A stretch of DNA of 64,000 nt, from assembly GCA_024349245.1 (NCBI GenBank), contig JALDNG010000015.1:17602001-17666000 (forward strand), in the 5' to 3' direction. Numbering within the stretch: position 1 is the stretch's first letter; each line of letters opens with the position of its first letter. Below are positions 11,881 through 28,115 of this stretch, piece by piece. Source of the stretch: Neodontobutis hainanensis. Lineage: Eukaryota; Chordata; Actinopteri; Gobiiformes; Odontobutidae. The notes under the pieces were generated by a model, which saw only the letters and a program-made list of their open reading frames with translations, had not been told where the DNA came from and did not search any database. Position numbers and translations under genes: made by a program.

Positions 11881-12955
11881 CTAAAGTGCAAACTGCAGAT
11901 ACAGTGCATTTCCATATGCATTGCCTGCACTCTGTGGTCCTCCGCAGCATATCTGCAACAGTTTGTCCAAACCTGTCGCTCTCATCATTGCCTTGACACA
12001 GTCTCTGTTGAGCTCCACCCGCCGTTCTTCCAACCGAGCAACCTGCACTTGGACCCAGTAATCTTTTTCTTTTCTCTTTCTTTTTTGTGCCATACTTGGA
12101 CTGTGGGACAGAAGAGATGACTGTGGGGACAGAAGAGATGGCTGCGGGGATAGAAGAGATGACTGCGGGGACAGAAGAGATGGCTGCGGGGATAGAAGAG
12201 ATGGCTGCGGGGACAGAAGAGATGGCTGCGGGGACAGAAGAGATGACTGGGGGACAGAAAAGATTGCTGGTGATGGGGGCTACCACTTGGTAATCGGTCA
12301 TCATCGCTGATGGCTGGAGGTCTCACATCCGATAAACAAGTGGAGTTTGAGCTGGTATCAGTCCCATCCTGTGAATATGAAAAAAATAGCAAATAGTATA
12401 AGTTATACATAAAAGATGATGCATTCATTGTTAATTCATAGATGGAGCTATAATAACTGCATATTCATACATTGCAAATGCTAAATTGTTGCATTTGTAT
12501 TTTCTGTAAGCCAAATTAAATTACAATCTATTATATTACATAAATACAACGCATTACATATAATTACAACCTATTACACATGCTTTTGGACTCACAGTTA
12601 TATTATTTTTGCAAAAAAAATACCCATGTGGTAGCATTGCTAGTTAAGTTAGCTAACCGAAACACAATAGAGGTTCATAAAAGGACGTGCATTATTTACC
12701 TTATCGTCAAAGTTTGACTCCGTAAGCCGATGTTTGACATGAGGTGCCAGCCAAGATAGGAATATATAAAACGCTGGGATTGTTTTTCCTCCTGGATCCT
12801 CGCTCCTTGAGGCAAGTTTTTTACGGAGACGAACATACTTGTCTCGAGAGTTCTTCCATCTCTTCGTGCACTCCGCTACATCTAAACCCACGTTGGAGAT
12901 GGCTGTATTTCCTCACTTCTTCAATTAATCGCTCGGTAACTTAGTCCATTTCCAT
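11881..12955 (-). pseudogene. Broken MADF/Myb-like accessory gene of the Harbinger element
   Basis: PIF/Harbinger elements usually carry a second gene for a Myb/MADF-type DNA-binding protein that works with the transposase. Exon 1 starts at ATG 12953-12955 but meets a stop (TAA, 12941-12943) after four codons. VTERLIEEVRKY follows in that frame. The next conserved block, VGLDVAECTKRWKNSRDKYV, lies in another frame after an apparent internal deletion near 12885-12890. The exon then runs to TESNFDDK with a GT donor near 12700. Exon 2 (about 12372 down to 11881) has DGTDTSSNSTCLSD, the heptad-encoding 21-bp repeat and a basic tail (KRKRKEKDYW, then VARLEERRVELNRDC) in a shifted frame. One nonsense change and at least two frame breaks make it non-functional. 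Confidence 0.7.
12107..12270. repeat. 21-bp tandem repeat, about eight units
   Basis: The units alternate GGGGACAGAAGAGATGGCTGC with close variants (GATAG or ACTGC). Because 21 is a multiple of three the array stays open in several frames; on the minus strand it yields heptads such as ISSVPAA. The last unit is 20 bp, which changes frame relative to the downstream tail. Confidence 0.9.
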
Positions 12956-13133
12956 GTTGGCTCTTCACTGAATTTCGGAATTTAAAAATGGCGGGCGGTC
13001 CAGAGAGCAGAAGACCATTCCGGAAATGCGTAGGAGGAAACGTGATACTACCAAGCCGACCAATCACAGATCTTACGGTCCGCGTCGTCGCGACCCTATG
13101 GTCGCGACGCGTAGTTACATTTTGGAGGAGGTG
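12956..13133. other. Harbinger 3' non-coding segment up to insertion A
   Basis: Sequence upstream of the MADF relic, including the palindrome GTCGCGAC present twice near 13088-13107. It ends with GAGGTG (13128-13133), the first copy of the target duplication of transposon A. The reading continues at 24923 after removal of A. Confidence 0.6.
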
Positions 13134-13938
13134 TATGGCAAGCCAAAAGGGCCAAAATACGTCCTTCTTAAATCGCGTTTAACTTTAAAACGCCGCAAAA
13201 AACGCCGTTAAACCCGAAAAACGCACGTAAAAAGCGGCGTTTAAACTGCCAAAGCGCCGTAGCGTGCCACGCCGTTTTCCATTGTCCCCGAGCGCGCTTT
13301 ACGTTTTACGCCGTCATGCGTTGCAATGCCCCCTAGCGGATTTTACGTGACACGCCGTTGCACGTTTAAAGCGTGCCATCGCGCAAATAACGTGCCATGG
13401 TGTTCTGTTTATTTTATGATAATGAACCCCACCCTAAAATTTTAGCAGCCACTAAGTTTGAAGGCAGTTCACCCAATGAGCACATAGCTCAAGCAGACAT
13501 GGCTGGGTGATCACTGATCCCAAGTAAATGATGCCAGTCCATCACGTTAGTTACAGTATTCATACACCTGTTTTTCTTTTTTCTTCCCCTCTTTATAAAT
13601 GTGAATATCCTATTGCATTGATAACTTGTAATCTAAGTTATTTTACATAATCACCTTTGTGAGTCAAGGTTTTTTGTAAGCCTAGTAGCAATAAAGCATA
13701 ACTCTAACCTGCAGTGGGTTTGGAGAAATGGAAGGGTTGCTGCAAATACTATAGTTTTGACCTTATAATTGTGAGTTCCCATTCTATTTGTACAGAATAC
13801 CTTCATACTGTATATGCCTATACGCTGTATTTGGACAGGTTGATGTAGTTACCATTTGATAACAGCGGTGGCAACACAAAAGCATTCATTCGCAGACAAA
13901 ACTTAAGCTTCAAGTCACCAGTGTGTGACTGACTGGAA
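13134..13938 (+). repeat. Copy A left terminal inverted repeat (transposase side)
   Basis: About 805 bp matching the reverse complement of 24131-24916. The outer 270 bp are GC-rich with many CGCCG/CGGCG and GCGTGCCA motifs; the inner part is AT-rich. Similarity ends at CTGGAA, where a SINE-like fragment follows on this side only. Confidence 0.85.
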
Positions 13939-14015
13939 CACCACCGGAGGCAAGGCGGTTAAAGTGTCTTGTGCCCAAGGACACAACAGGACAGTATGAA
14001 TGACTGGAGTACACT
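13939..14015 (-). repeat. SINE-derived fragment inside copy A
   Basis: On the minus strand it contains CCTTGGGCACAAGACACTTT and CCTTGCCTCCGGTGGTG, the conserved SINE body seen at 3848, 44284 and 47481. It abuts the inner end of the transposase-side inverted repeat and is absent from the other end, explaining the asymmetry. Confidence 0.6.
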
Positions 14016-14423
14016 ACCTTTTCCCCAAAACACGAGTAAAATCACTCACAATCCAAACTGTTTCACAAAAACAATCAACCAAAGACATATCTAATTACCA
14101 AAAAATGCAATTAAAATAATCCAAATAATTTAAATTAAACAATATCAACACTCAAATTAACCAAAAACATTTGTATTTGTTTAAATTAAGTTTTCAGGTG
14201 TTACCCAATGGCCTCTATAAATACATATTTTTCTATCTTCTATTTCTTTTTTGACTGGTGGTCTCACCTGACCACCCTGTGGTAAAATTTTGACTGAAGC
14301 GATGTAATTTTGTAATTCCTGTTTGGTGCTTGCTTTATTATTAAAATGCATGACCATGAGTGCTGAAGACATTTAAACTTTAATGAAGTATTTACAGTTT
14401 TTACACAAAGTACAATCATTCAT
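14016..14423. other. Copy A transposase 3' flank
   Basis: AT-rich. ATTAAA-type and AATAAA-type signals lie near 14338-14380 on the minus strand and may end the transposase transcript. A 63-codon minus-strand frame (14181-14372) recurs exactly in copy B (35499-35690), but such conservation is expected from the overall copy identity and no function is claimed. Confidence 0.4.
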
Positions 14424-16488
14424 CTAAATTTGGGATGTTGCAGTTTCCAAAAATGTTACTAAATCAGAAATGATCTGCAGTCCACATTCTCCCCTGGGTC
14501 CACCAAGTGGATCAAACTGTACTGCTATTTGCTGTATCAGAGCATTTGGCACAACATACTCAACTGGAGGCACTGTAATCCTCTCTGGCCAGTCCAAAAG
14601 CAATTCAGGTGTATTGGTGATAGAGGTGGGTGTGGAAGCAGCGGATGTGGCAACAGAGACTTGAGATAGAGCTACTGTGTCATCCAGAGCAGTGTCACTG
14701 GCAGCACTGGCAAGCGCACCATGAATGTCTTGCATTGCAGTTGATTGTCGACCTTGTTGCTGCAGGCAACCTCTGACAAAAATCTGCATTGGGCTCATGT
14801 GGTGCTCTGTTCTTAAACCGTGGTGATTCCATTGGTTTGCAAAGTCTTTCAAGTCTCTGTTGATTCGAGGAAGGTAAACATAATGGAGAGCCCAGAGATG
14901 CTTTTCATTTTCCATATTAATAATGCCCTCATCTTCCAGAAAGTAAAACAGTTTATAGTAAACATTTGTAAGTCCACGCCAGAGGTCACCCCAAAGTCTT
15001 TCAATCCTTTGATTGTGGGTGCTCCTGCCTCTGAGTGCACTTCCTCGATCAAAACCTCTGATGATGTTCATCATTAAACATACAGCATTATTTTCTCCCC
15101 CTCGATCTGTTCTAACCCTGGAAGGCGTGCCATACTGGACAACAGCACCAAGGAAGGCATCTAACACAGTGCTGCTACGGTTGTTGTTTGCAGCATGAAG
15201 GAAGACCACCATTCGACTAAAGCCGTCTATAGCTCCATGAATGACTATTCTCCATCTAAAAACAGATAGATTATTAGATTTGCATTGTGCGATTTAATTC
15301 CTAGGGAACTCCACAATGAAAATGTTGTAATATTAAATAGTAAAAAATATGCTGTTTTACCTTATCAGTTTGTGGTTTCCATCAATGTGCCACAAAGAGT
15401 TGGGGCCAGCTACCCGATAGCAGCGACGTTCAGGTCTCTGCAAGAGGGCTCTTACGGCAGCACCGGCAGGATTTATCCTGAGCATGCTGGCTCGAACCCT
15501 TCTTCTTTGTACACGGCTTCCCCTTGCTTGCAGAGATGCTCTTACAGCCTCTGGGCCCATCAGATCATTTCCTGACACAATTTCTTCCACCTTTTCATCA
15601 AGTTCAGCATCACTCAGATCAGCATATAACCAAGCATGGCTGAGCTGAAACTGCCTAGATTGTAGATTGATAGACAGACAATTTATTAAAAAATAAGTGA
15701 CAAATGTGTAAAGGTCAGTATAAATAACAAAAAGGTTTTTACCTCAAGCGGCGTTTAACTGTTCGCACAGAAACATTCAAAATATCCGCCATCTGAACTG
15801 TAGTAAAGGAACAAGATCTTAAGAATGCAAGCTGTTCCCTTGTCACAGAGTAGCTTGGACGACCCCGGCTTACACCTGAAGCCAGTGGTGCCTGGTATCC
15901 AAAACTGTCTGAAATGAGACCAGAAAATTACTCCAATTTACTAACTACAAACATCTTAAAGAAGAGTAAATTGTTTGATTATTAGGTTTCTAATGTCCTC
16001 TCATCTAAACAATTTAACAAAATTTGAATCTGACTGTGTTGTCCTCATTACACCTTGGCCACTGGGTTAGTTTGACTGAGTTTACCTGCCACACATATTC
16101 TGTTGTTGTTCAGGATTTTAGCAGGATTGTCAGACTCTTAAAGTTAAAATGTGCTCACCTTGTTGTCCTGACTGTGAAGATGTTCTGACCTCTTGAATAA
16201 GTTCAGCCAAATCAATGAGAAGTTGATTAGCATCTATCACATTAATCAACCTCCCCCGTGCCCATCGGAGGGTTCTCTCCATTGTCTCCAACCTAATAAA
16301 AAAAAAGAAGAATGTGTAACTAACTATCCTAAGTAAATCCTCAAAAATCTAATAATAATATCATACATAAAGCTGTACCTGGTTAAGACTGACAAACACA
16401 CTTCAGGTCCAACATCATCCATCAGAAGACGTCTGGTACAATCATTGAGAATATGTTTATATCGCAAAACAAAGGTCCTTCTTGCCAT
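14424..16488 (-). CDS. DDE transposase/integrase of copy A, five exons, 511 aa
   Basis: Predicted to cut and rejoin the transposon ends in the nucleus. Exons (minus): 16379-16488, 16159-16292, 15743-15908, 15361-15654, 14424-15255; all introns are GT-AG and phases join to 1536 nt. Around residues 95-100 an AT-hook-like RGRP core precedes a helix-turn-helix (TTVQMADILNVSVRTVKRRL, about 116-136). The RNase H-like core has D228 in WHIDGNHK, D285 in VRTDRGGEN and E320 in NQRIERLWGD, a D-56-D-34-E layout as in retroviral and IS3-type integrases. A variable tail follows the core. The start is the first ATG of the frame, with TATATAGTG about 40 bases upstream. No stop or frameshift was found and the protein equals that of copy B, so activity is plausible. 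Confidence 0.85.
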
Positions 16489-17459
16489 CTTGCTTCAGCT
16501 CTGTAGATTCGATTCTAGACAACTACATATATAGTGTATGTTAAAGGGGGTGTTTTGTTCCGCCCACTGAAAGACTAAGTAACACCCATTCTTGAAACCC
16601 CCATAGGATTTTTTTGCATTTCATGCACAGATGAATGAGTATATACAGAAATCCTCAAAAATCTTGTTTGTGTGTGTAGCTGCCTATTGACAGAAAACAA
16701 TCAACAGGTTAAGCATACTGTAGAAAAAATTCCTTTGTATTCACGAGCACCGTGAAAACTAGAAATAAAAACACAAATATGCTTATTAATAACTTTAGCA
16801 TGACACACATTTACAAATAAAGCATCACTTCCTTTGCAGTAAGTTCTCATACATTGGTGTATATGCAATGCAAATCAAAGGACTTTTAAAATTGACTAAT
16901 AATAACACACATTTCCAGCAACACCCAATATAGACACTTAACATATTAAGCCTTTCAGTAGTATACATGGACCCAAATAATACACAACTCGCTCCGCTCA
17001 CCAAGGGTGTAACTTAAATTGCTGCTTTCCCGTGTTAGCCGCTAACTTGAAGGTCTCTGAAGTTATGTATCTGAGCTAAACAGCACATAAAAGTATAAAC
17101 ATAAGAGGAAACGATTTCACAAAACATCATGAAAAACGTAATTACACAACTACATTAGTATTGCAGAGAAAACAGCACTAAGTTCCACGCCCTGAATTAA
17201 CTTACGTTATGTCTCTGAACTTATGGGATGCACAAAATCAGACGAGAGCAGGCTGTTAAATTTCTATACAGATTCCAGGGCATGCAGCCTGAAACCCAGC
17301 CATGCGCATGACTTAACATTGAGTGCATAGCTCTAGCGGCCTCCAGTGGCCACTTACACAGGCTATTGTGTAAAACACAACTGACTATGGCCTATACAAT
17401 AACACATCAAATCTTTTGAGCTTGTAAGTTTTTTTATTCACTAACAGTATTAATACTAC
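16489..17459. other. Copy A region upstream of the transposase
   Basis: No coding motif was found. The first 60 bases (TATATAGTGTATG near 16530) may hold the transposase core promoter on the minus strand. The remainder is anonymous sequence shared with copy B (32418-33383). Confidence 0.35.
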
Positions 17460-18945
17460 TTTCAATTTAGATGGGAATACTGATCATCAGTGGGGTGTGG
17501 TAGAAGCCTGACAACAATTTCTGGGAACAAAACACCCCACTCACAGGCTGAGAGGGACCTGAAATGGGTCAATGATCTAAACTTGCATTTCAATAGATTT
17601 GATAAGGACCCATCCCTACCGTACGCAGCTGCGCATACACTCTTTGACAAATGGACTAGGCATCACACCCACAGCACTTCTCACCTCTGCCTCATCAGAC
17701 ATCCCACCACTCCACATCTACACAGAAGCAGGGGGATGCAGCCAGAGAAAAGCAGCCTGACAAGAGTTATGGAGCATGTCTTCAACATGAGCCCTCTGGA
17801 AGACCTCCTGCGTGATACCAGTGCCTAAAACACCGTACACCAAAGACCACAGCAGCTACAGACCAGTGGCTTCGACATCCCACCTTATAAAGACACTGGT
17901 TCTGGGACACCTCCAATGCACAGTGGGTCCATCCAAGGAGGGAATGGACATTGAGAGAGTTGACTCTTATAAGTATCTGGGTGTTCACCTAAACAATAAA
18001 CTGGATTGGACTCATAACACAGATGCACTTTACAGAAAGGACCAGAGCAGGCTCTACCTCTTGAGGAGACTGAAGGGAACACTACTGACTCTGTGGTGGC
18101 ATGAGCCATCCTGTACAGTGGGGTCTGCTGGAGGGGGAGAGTAAGGAGCTGGACATGGTCATCAGGAAGTCCAGCTTCTTCCTGGGCTGTCCTCTGGATT
18201 CAGTGCAGGAGGTGGGTGACAGAAGGGTCCTGGACCATGAGTCCCAGCCCCTGCAAGACTCCCTGTTAATTCTGGAGAGTGGCTTCAGTAATAGACTGCT
18301 CCACCTTTGGTGTGTGAAGGAGAGATTTTACAGGTCTTTTCTTCTGTCAGACTTCACAGCGAACACTGTAAAAAGCAAACTCTTTTATACTGTGCAATAT
18401 TCCACTGTCATGTGCAATTTCAATTATAAATATTTGTAATGTTACAGAACTGTTACTGATTGCAGGTTACACAACCTGCAATCTATTGTACAAATGTACA
18501 TTTACATTTACATTTAGTCATTCATCAGACGCTTTTATCCAAAGCGACTTACAAGTGAGGAAAACAATGGAAGCAATTTCAACAACACAAGGAACAAAAA
18601 GCATAAGTGCACCAAAAACTAGTCAGTTAAAACCTAGCACAGCATACAAAGCTAAGGATAGGAAAGTTGTTTTTTTTAATTAAAAGAAGGAATTGATAGA
18701 AAGGAAGTTAAGAATTCAGTGTTTGTCACTCAGGTGTTGACAAAAGAGATATGTACAGTCTAGTCTACTATTTTTCTTTTCTTTATTTAGTTTAATTTTC
18801 GTTTAAGTATATTTTATTTTTGATTATCTTGTCTTTCTTTTTTTAGCCAGGTTAGCTTGTTACTTGTGTGAAAGTCTACACTCTTACAGTTGCAAAATGC
18901 AATTTCCCCCATTTGGGAGTAATAAAGGTTTTCTTATCTTATTTT
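17460..18945 (+). mobile_element. Internally deleted jockey/L2-like LINE relic in copy A
   Basis: Plus-strand fragments include WVNDLNLHFNRFD, then TRVMEHVFNMS, then IPVPKTPYTKDHSSYRPV after a frame change. A jump that removes the catalytic reverse-transcriptase core follows, then SYKYLGVHLNNKLDWTHN, LGCPLDSVQEVG and SNRLLHLWCVKERFYRSF. The 3' end has TTTCCCCCATTTGGGAGTAA and a CTTATCTTATT tail near 18905-18945, typical of fish LINE tails. A short repeat is nested at 18501-18750. Non-functional. Confidence 0.75.
18501..18750 (+). mobile_element. Teleost short repeat nested in the LINE relic (copy A)
   Basis: It begins with TTTACATTTACATTTAGTC and contains CAGACGCTTTTATCCAAAGC, a phrase found very widely in fish genomes. 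It is flanked by ATGTACA on both sides (18494-18500 and 18751-18757), a possible 7-bp target duplication. The family was not identified. Confidence 0.5.
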
Positions 18946-19265
18946 TTCCAAAAGTTAATTGACAGGTAATGTCAGACATTTATAATATGGTCACTTGTGT
19001 CAAGTTGCTTACATTTACATTTTTATAACCAGCATTCCAGAGCATTGTTTCAAACTGTCATTGGACATAAATTTTCCTGTCATTTCGACTTATAATAACA
19101 TTTTAGAGATGTAATTACATTATAGCAAAATTATAACATAGGTATAATGGGTAGAAATATTATTTTATTGAAGTTATTCATTATGTAGGCCTATTCTTGT
19201 TATACATACGTAAATGTTTTTATTTAAAATTAGATAATCTGATAGGTCAGAATTATCCGCCAATA
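18946..19265. other. Copy A segment between the LINE relic and the HECT promoter
   Basis: AT-rich, no coding motif. It may contain the upstream regulatory region of the HECT gene. Confidence 0.3.
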
Positions 19266-19319
19266 GATCGAGTATAAATTTGGCGCGGTTGTCTTACTTT
19301 TTTAATTCCTGGTGACAGT
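19266..19319 (+). promoter_or_regulatory. TATA-type promoter of the copy A HECT gene
   Basis: GAGTATAAATTTGGCGCG begins about 50 bases before the first ATG (19320). The same block precedes the copy B gene in reverse near 30600-30620. Confidence 0.5.
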
Positions 19320-23809
<4,490 letters not shown>

Positions 23810-24130
23810 ACAGTTAATGTTAAAGTTTTGTTAAATTTTGGAATAAAATTTGTTATGGTTTTGTTTTCAGTAAAGGAGTTTATTCAATTTAAATCTTGTG
23901 CAAGTTATTATATTAGTTTCACTGTATTGAAAGAAGCAGGTTTTAAATATACAGTTTATTGTGCATAGCTATATACAAGCCACTGCAAACATTTAACCTA
24001 TATATAAATACCTAATATACATCTATAAAAAAATAATCAAATATTTTTGGGGATTTTGTTAAGTTTGGCTTGTGAGTTTTTTATTATTTTTTTTTTTTTG
24101 GGGGGGGGGGTAAGCCTACAATTTAGTGTA
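23810..24130. other. Copy A HECT 3' flank
   Basis: AATAAA at about 23842 may be the polyadenylation signal. The remainder is AT-rich and ends in a T/G homopolymer run. Confidence 0.4.
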
Positions 24131-24916
24131 TTCCAGTCAGTCACGCACTGGTGACTTGAAGCTTAAGTTTTGTCTGCGAATGAATGCTTTTGTGTTGCCA
24201 CCCGCTGTTATCAAATGGTAACTACATCAACCTGTCCAAATACAGCGTATAGGCATATACAGTATGAAGGTATTCTGTACAAATAGAATGGGAACTCACA
24301 ATTATAAGGTCAAAACTATAGTATTTGCAGCAACCCTTCCATTTCTCCAAACCCACTGCAGGTTAGAGTTATGCTTTATTGCTACTAGGCTTACAAAAAA
24401 CCTTGACTCACAAAGGTGATTATGTAAAATAACTTAGATTACAAGTTATCAATGCAATAGGATATTCACATTTATAAAGAGGAAGAAAAAGAAAAACAGG
24501 TGTATGAATACTGTAACTAACGTGATGGACTGGCATCATTTACTTGGGATCAGTGATCACCCAGCCATGTCTGCTTGAGCTATGTGCTCATTGGGTGAAC
24601 TGCCTTCAAACTTAGTGGCTGCTAAAATTTTAGGGTGGGGTTCATTATCATAAAATAAACAGAACACCATGGCACGCGTTATTTGCGCGATGGCACGCTT
24701 TAAGCGTGCAACGGCGTGTCACGTAAAATCCGCTAGGGGCATTGCAACGCATGACGGCGTAAAGCGTAGCGGCGTTCGGGGACAATGGAAAGCGGCGTGG
24801 CACGCACGGCGCTTTGGCAGTTTAAACGCCGCGCGTGCGTTTTTGGGTTTAACGGCGGCGGCGTTTTAGTAAAACGCGATTTAAAAGGGCGTATTTTGGC
24901 CCTTTGGCTTGCCATA
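24131..24916 (-). repeat. Copy A right terminal inverted repeat (HECT side)
   Basis: About 786 bp, partner of 13134-13938 with scattered small indels in the GC-rich outer part. A poly-T/poly-G run (24081-24111) lies just inside it. Confidence 0.85.
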
Positions 24917-24968
24917 GAGGTGCGCGTCAGGCTACGGCGTAGGGTACGGCGTAGGGTACACGTCACTG
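24917..24968. other. 52-bp Harbinger remnant between the two transposons
   Basis: It starts with GAGGTG (right duplication of A) and ends with TCACTG (left duplication of B). The CGTAGGGTACGGCGTAGGG-type sequence between them is part of the Harbinger subterminal region. Joining 13133 to 24923 and 24968 to 36752 gives an uninterrupted Harbinger end. Confidence 0.8.
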
Positions 24969-25762
24969 TATGGCAAGCCAAAAGGCCAAAATACGCCCTT
25001 TTAAATCGCGCTTACTTTAAAACGCCGCAAAAACGCCGTTAAACCCAAAAACGCACGTAAAAGCGCGCAAACTGCCAAAGCGCCAGAAAAGCGTGCCACG
25101 CCGCTTTCCATTGTCCCCAACGCCGCTTTACGCTTTACGCCGTCATGCTGCAATGCCCCTAGCGGATTTTACGTGACACGCCGTTGCACGCTTAAAGCGT
25201 GCCATCGCGCAAATAACGTGCCATGGCGTTCTGTTTATTTTATGATAATGAACCCCACCCTAAAATTTTAGCAGCCACTAAGTTTGAAGGCAGTTCACCC
25301 AATGAGCACATAGCTCAAGCAGACATGGCTGGGTGATCACTGATCCCAAGTAAATGATGCCAGTCCATCACGTTAGTTACAGTATTCATACACCTGTTTT
25401 TCTTTTTTCTTCCCCTCTATTAATGTGAATATCCTATTGCATTGCATTATAACTTGTAAGTAATTTTACATAATCACCTTTGTGAGTCAATGGTTTTTGT
25501 AAGCCTAGTAGCAATAAAGCATAACTCTAACCTGCAGTAGGTTTGGAGAAATGGAAGGGTTGCTGCAAATACTCTAGTTTTGACCTTATAATTGTGAGTT
25601 TCCATGCTATATGTACAGAATACCTTCATACTGTATATGCCTATACGCTGTATTTGGACAGGTTGATGTAGTTACCATTTGATAACAGCGGGTGGCAACA
25701 CAAAAGCATTCATTCGCAGACAAAACTTAAGCTTCAAGTCACCAGTGCGTGACTGACTGGAA
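24969..25762 (+). repeat. Copy B left terminal inverted repeat (HECT side)
   Basis: About 794 bp, inverted relative to 35933-36745 and to the right end of copy A. Same outer GC-rich and inner AT-rich organisation. Confidence 0.85.
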
Positions 25763-26077
25763 TACACTAAATTGTAGGCTTACCCCAAAAAAAAAAAAAA
25801 ATAAAAAAAACTCACAAGCCAAACTTAACAAAATCCCCAAAAATATTTGATTATTTTTTTATAGATGTATATTAGGTATTTATATATAGGTTAAATGTTT
25901 GCAGTGGCTTGTATATAGCTATGCACAATAAACTGTATATTTAAAACCTGCTTCTTTCAATACAGTGAAACTAATATAATAACTTGCACAAGATTTAAAT
26001 TGAATAAACTCCTTTACTGAAAACAAAACCATAACAAATTTTATTCCAAAATTTAACAAAACTTTAACATTAACTGT
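25763..26077. other. Copy B HECT 3' flank
   Basis: Mirror of 23810-24130, with an A-rich run near 25785-25810 in place of the T/G run and a TTTATT near 26040 as the reverse of AATAAA. Confidence 0.4.
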
Positions 26078-27599
26078 TTATATTTTTCCAAAGCCATATG
26101 AACCCCTAATTGCCAGATCCATTAGCTCCTTAAATTGGTCTTCTTCTTGACACCTCGAGGAAGATATAGTGTGAGGCTGCAGGTAGACGAAAACGGAATA
26201 CGTCTGGTTCCTGGCTCCTGGTCATAAAAGTCTATTTTTAATTGGTCCATGAATCCCAGAGGAGGTACAGTGTCAGCACCAGTTGTAAATATGAGGACAT
26301 CCTCAAATTGATGTCCAATTCTCTGTTAAAATTGAAACATTAATTACATTTTATTCCATAATTAAATGTGACAATTGGTCTAGGAAAGACAATTACCTTG
26401 TATGGCCATCAGCCACCATCCCCAGAGGAACATAGTCTCCTCCTCCATTTCCCTCCTGTTGCTGCCTGCAGGACTCCAGTTAATTTTAAAGAGGCTCTGG
26501 AGGGTTGTCCTTGTAAGTTTTTCCTCTGCCTTTGTAAATACTGGGACAAACTGCCTCCAGAATCTTATAACTAACTGACCAAAGGAGCCACATGCATCCA
26601 TGCCACTCAAAAATTGTTGTGCCATGCTTGCAACCCTAAAAACAAAAAAACAAAAAACAAAAACATAGTTCAGTTAGTAGAAATTTGAACTTTAAACTAA
26701 TAAAATGTGGAAATTATATTAGAAAACTGATTTAAAAAATCTTACCGATGATGCAGAAAGTATGAGATTATATTGTATTGAATTTGTCCCAGGTCACTCA
26801 AGTTAGCAGCATAAATATTGGGAACCCCACAGTTTGCCACCCAGTCCCCAATCTTTTCCTTAGTGGCAAGCAATTCCTCTTCATTTTGGCACTCTTTAAG
26901 CTGAAAATACAAAGACAGTAATAAAACTTAGTTCTCAGACCATTTAAAATTTTAAAGCTAGTGAGTCCTGTTTCCCATTTTTTTACCTGTTGGATGTTTT
27001 CCTGACCTCCAAGTCAGGAAAATTTCAACCTCCACTTGACTTAAGTCAGGCTTTTGGCCACAAAGCAGCTCAAATGCTGCACGGTTGAGGCTCTTGGTCC
27101 CGGTCCATTGTGCATAATGGACCATGCAGTTATTTTCCGGCTGTATAGAAGCGATTGTTTGCCAGTGCCCGCAGATCGTTAGCAAAAATCAAGTCCCCAG
27201 GTCTTCCTCAAATATGCCAAATGACATTAAAAGATTCTGTATGAGTAGTCTGCAAAAATGTCAAGAGAACATAATTATAGACAGACATTATCACAAGTTA
27301 AATAATCAAAAGTTAAATGATTATCAATAGACAACATACCTAAAAAACTCTCTTCTTGGACCTCCGTAGTCCTCAGCCTCTTCTCCTACAAATTCAATTG
27401 AAGGCGTTTTGTGCCATGCAAAGTAATTTTTCCCCAATGCCATGCAGGCACTCTGCAAGACATTTTTTCTTCTGGCAATCACTGCCACTGAGCTGGCATC
27501 AGTATTGTTCTGTCTAAAGGTCTGGATGACTTCTTCCAGGGTCACATTTTCCTGAAAAAAGATAAATTACTTTAAGATGTACATTACATACACAGTTAA

Positions 27600-28115
27600 T
27601 GTCACGACGGATGGCCCAAGAGCAGAAAGACCCCCAATGCATTACCCCAGACACAGGAAAAGCATTAACAAAAGATTTTTTTTCTTATGCGACAAATATG
27701 AACTGAGAAACAGGTCCTTGCAGATATAATCCAGGTTAACAAAATACAAGGCAAACGCAGACAAGGAATACTTACAAAGCCTAGGCCCACAGAACATACT
27801 AACAGAGGGAAAGAAGATGACCTGGCACAGAGCAAACAGATAAACAGGTTTAAATAGACAGAGAGAACAAGGAATAGGTGAAACATATTAGGGCGGAGCA
27901 GGTAATCACACAGGAGGGAAAGACACAAGGCAGGAAGTCAAGCACAGACACAGACAGGGGCAAGACATATCAAAATAAAACCCGTGAACTAAAATACAAA
28001 CTTGAAACCAAACTCAGATACAATAACTAACTAAGAAACTACAAAGAACATTACATAAGAACTAAAACTTAAAACACAAACCAAAAAAAGATACTGAAAA
28101 ACATGAATCCTGACA
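27600..28115 (-). mobile_element. Solo-LTR-like insert in a HECT intron (copy B)
   Basis: Mirror of 21769-22286, flanked by GTTAA (27595-27599 and 28116-28120). Same position relative to the exons as in copy A, so inherited by both. Confidence 0.6.

Noticed and set aside
24917..24968. Palindrome centre read as a fold-back assembly artefact
   Set aside because: Different 6-bp duplications at A and B, a unique 46-bp Harbinger spacer and asymmetrical sequence differences between the arms favour two real insertions, though reads should confirm it.
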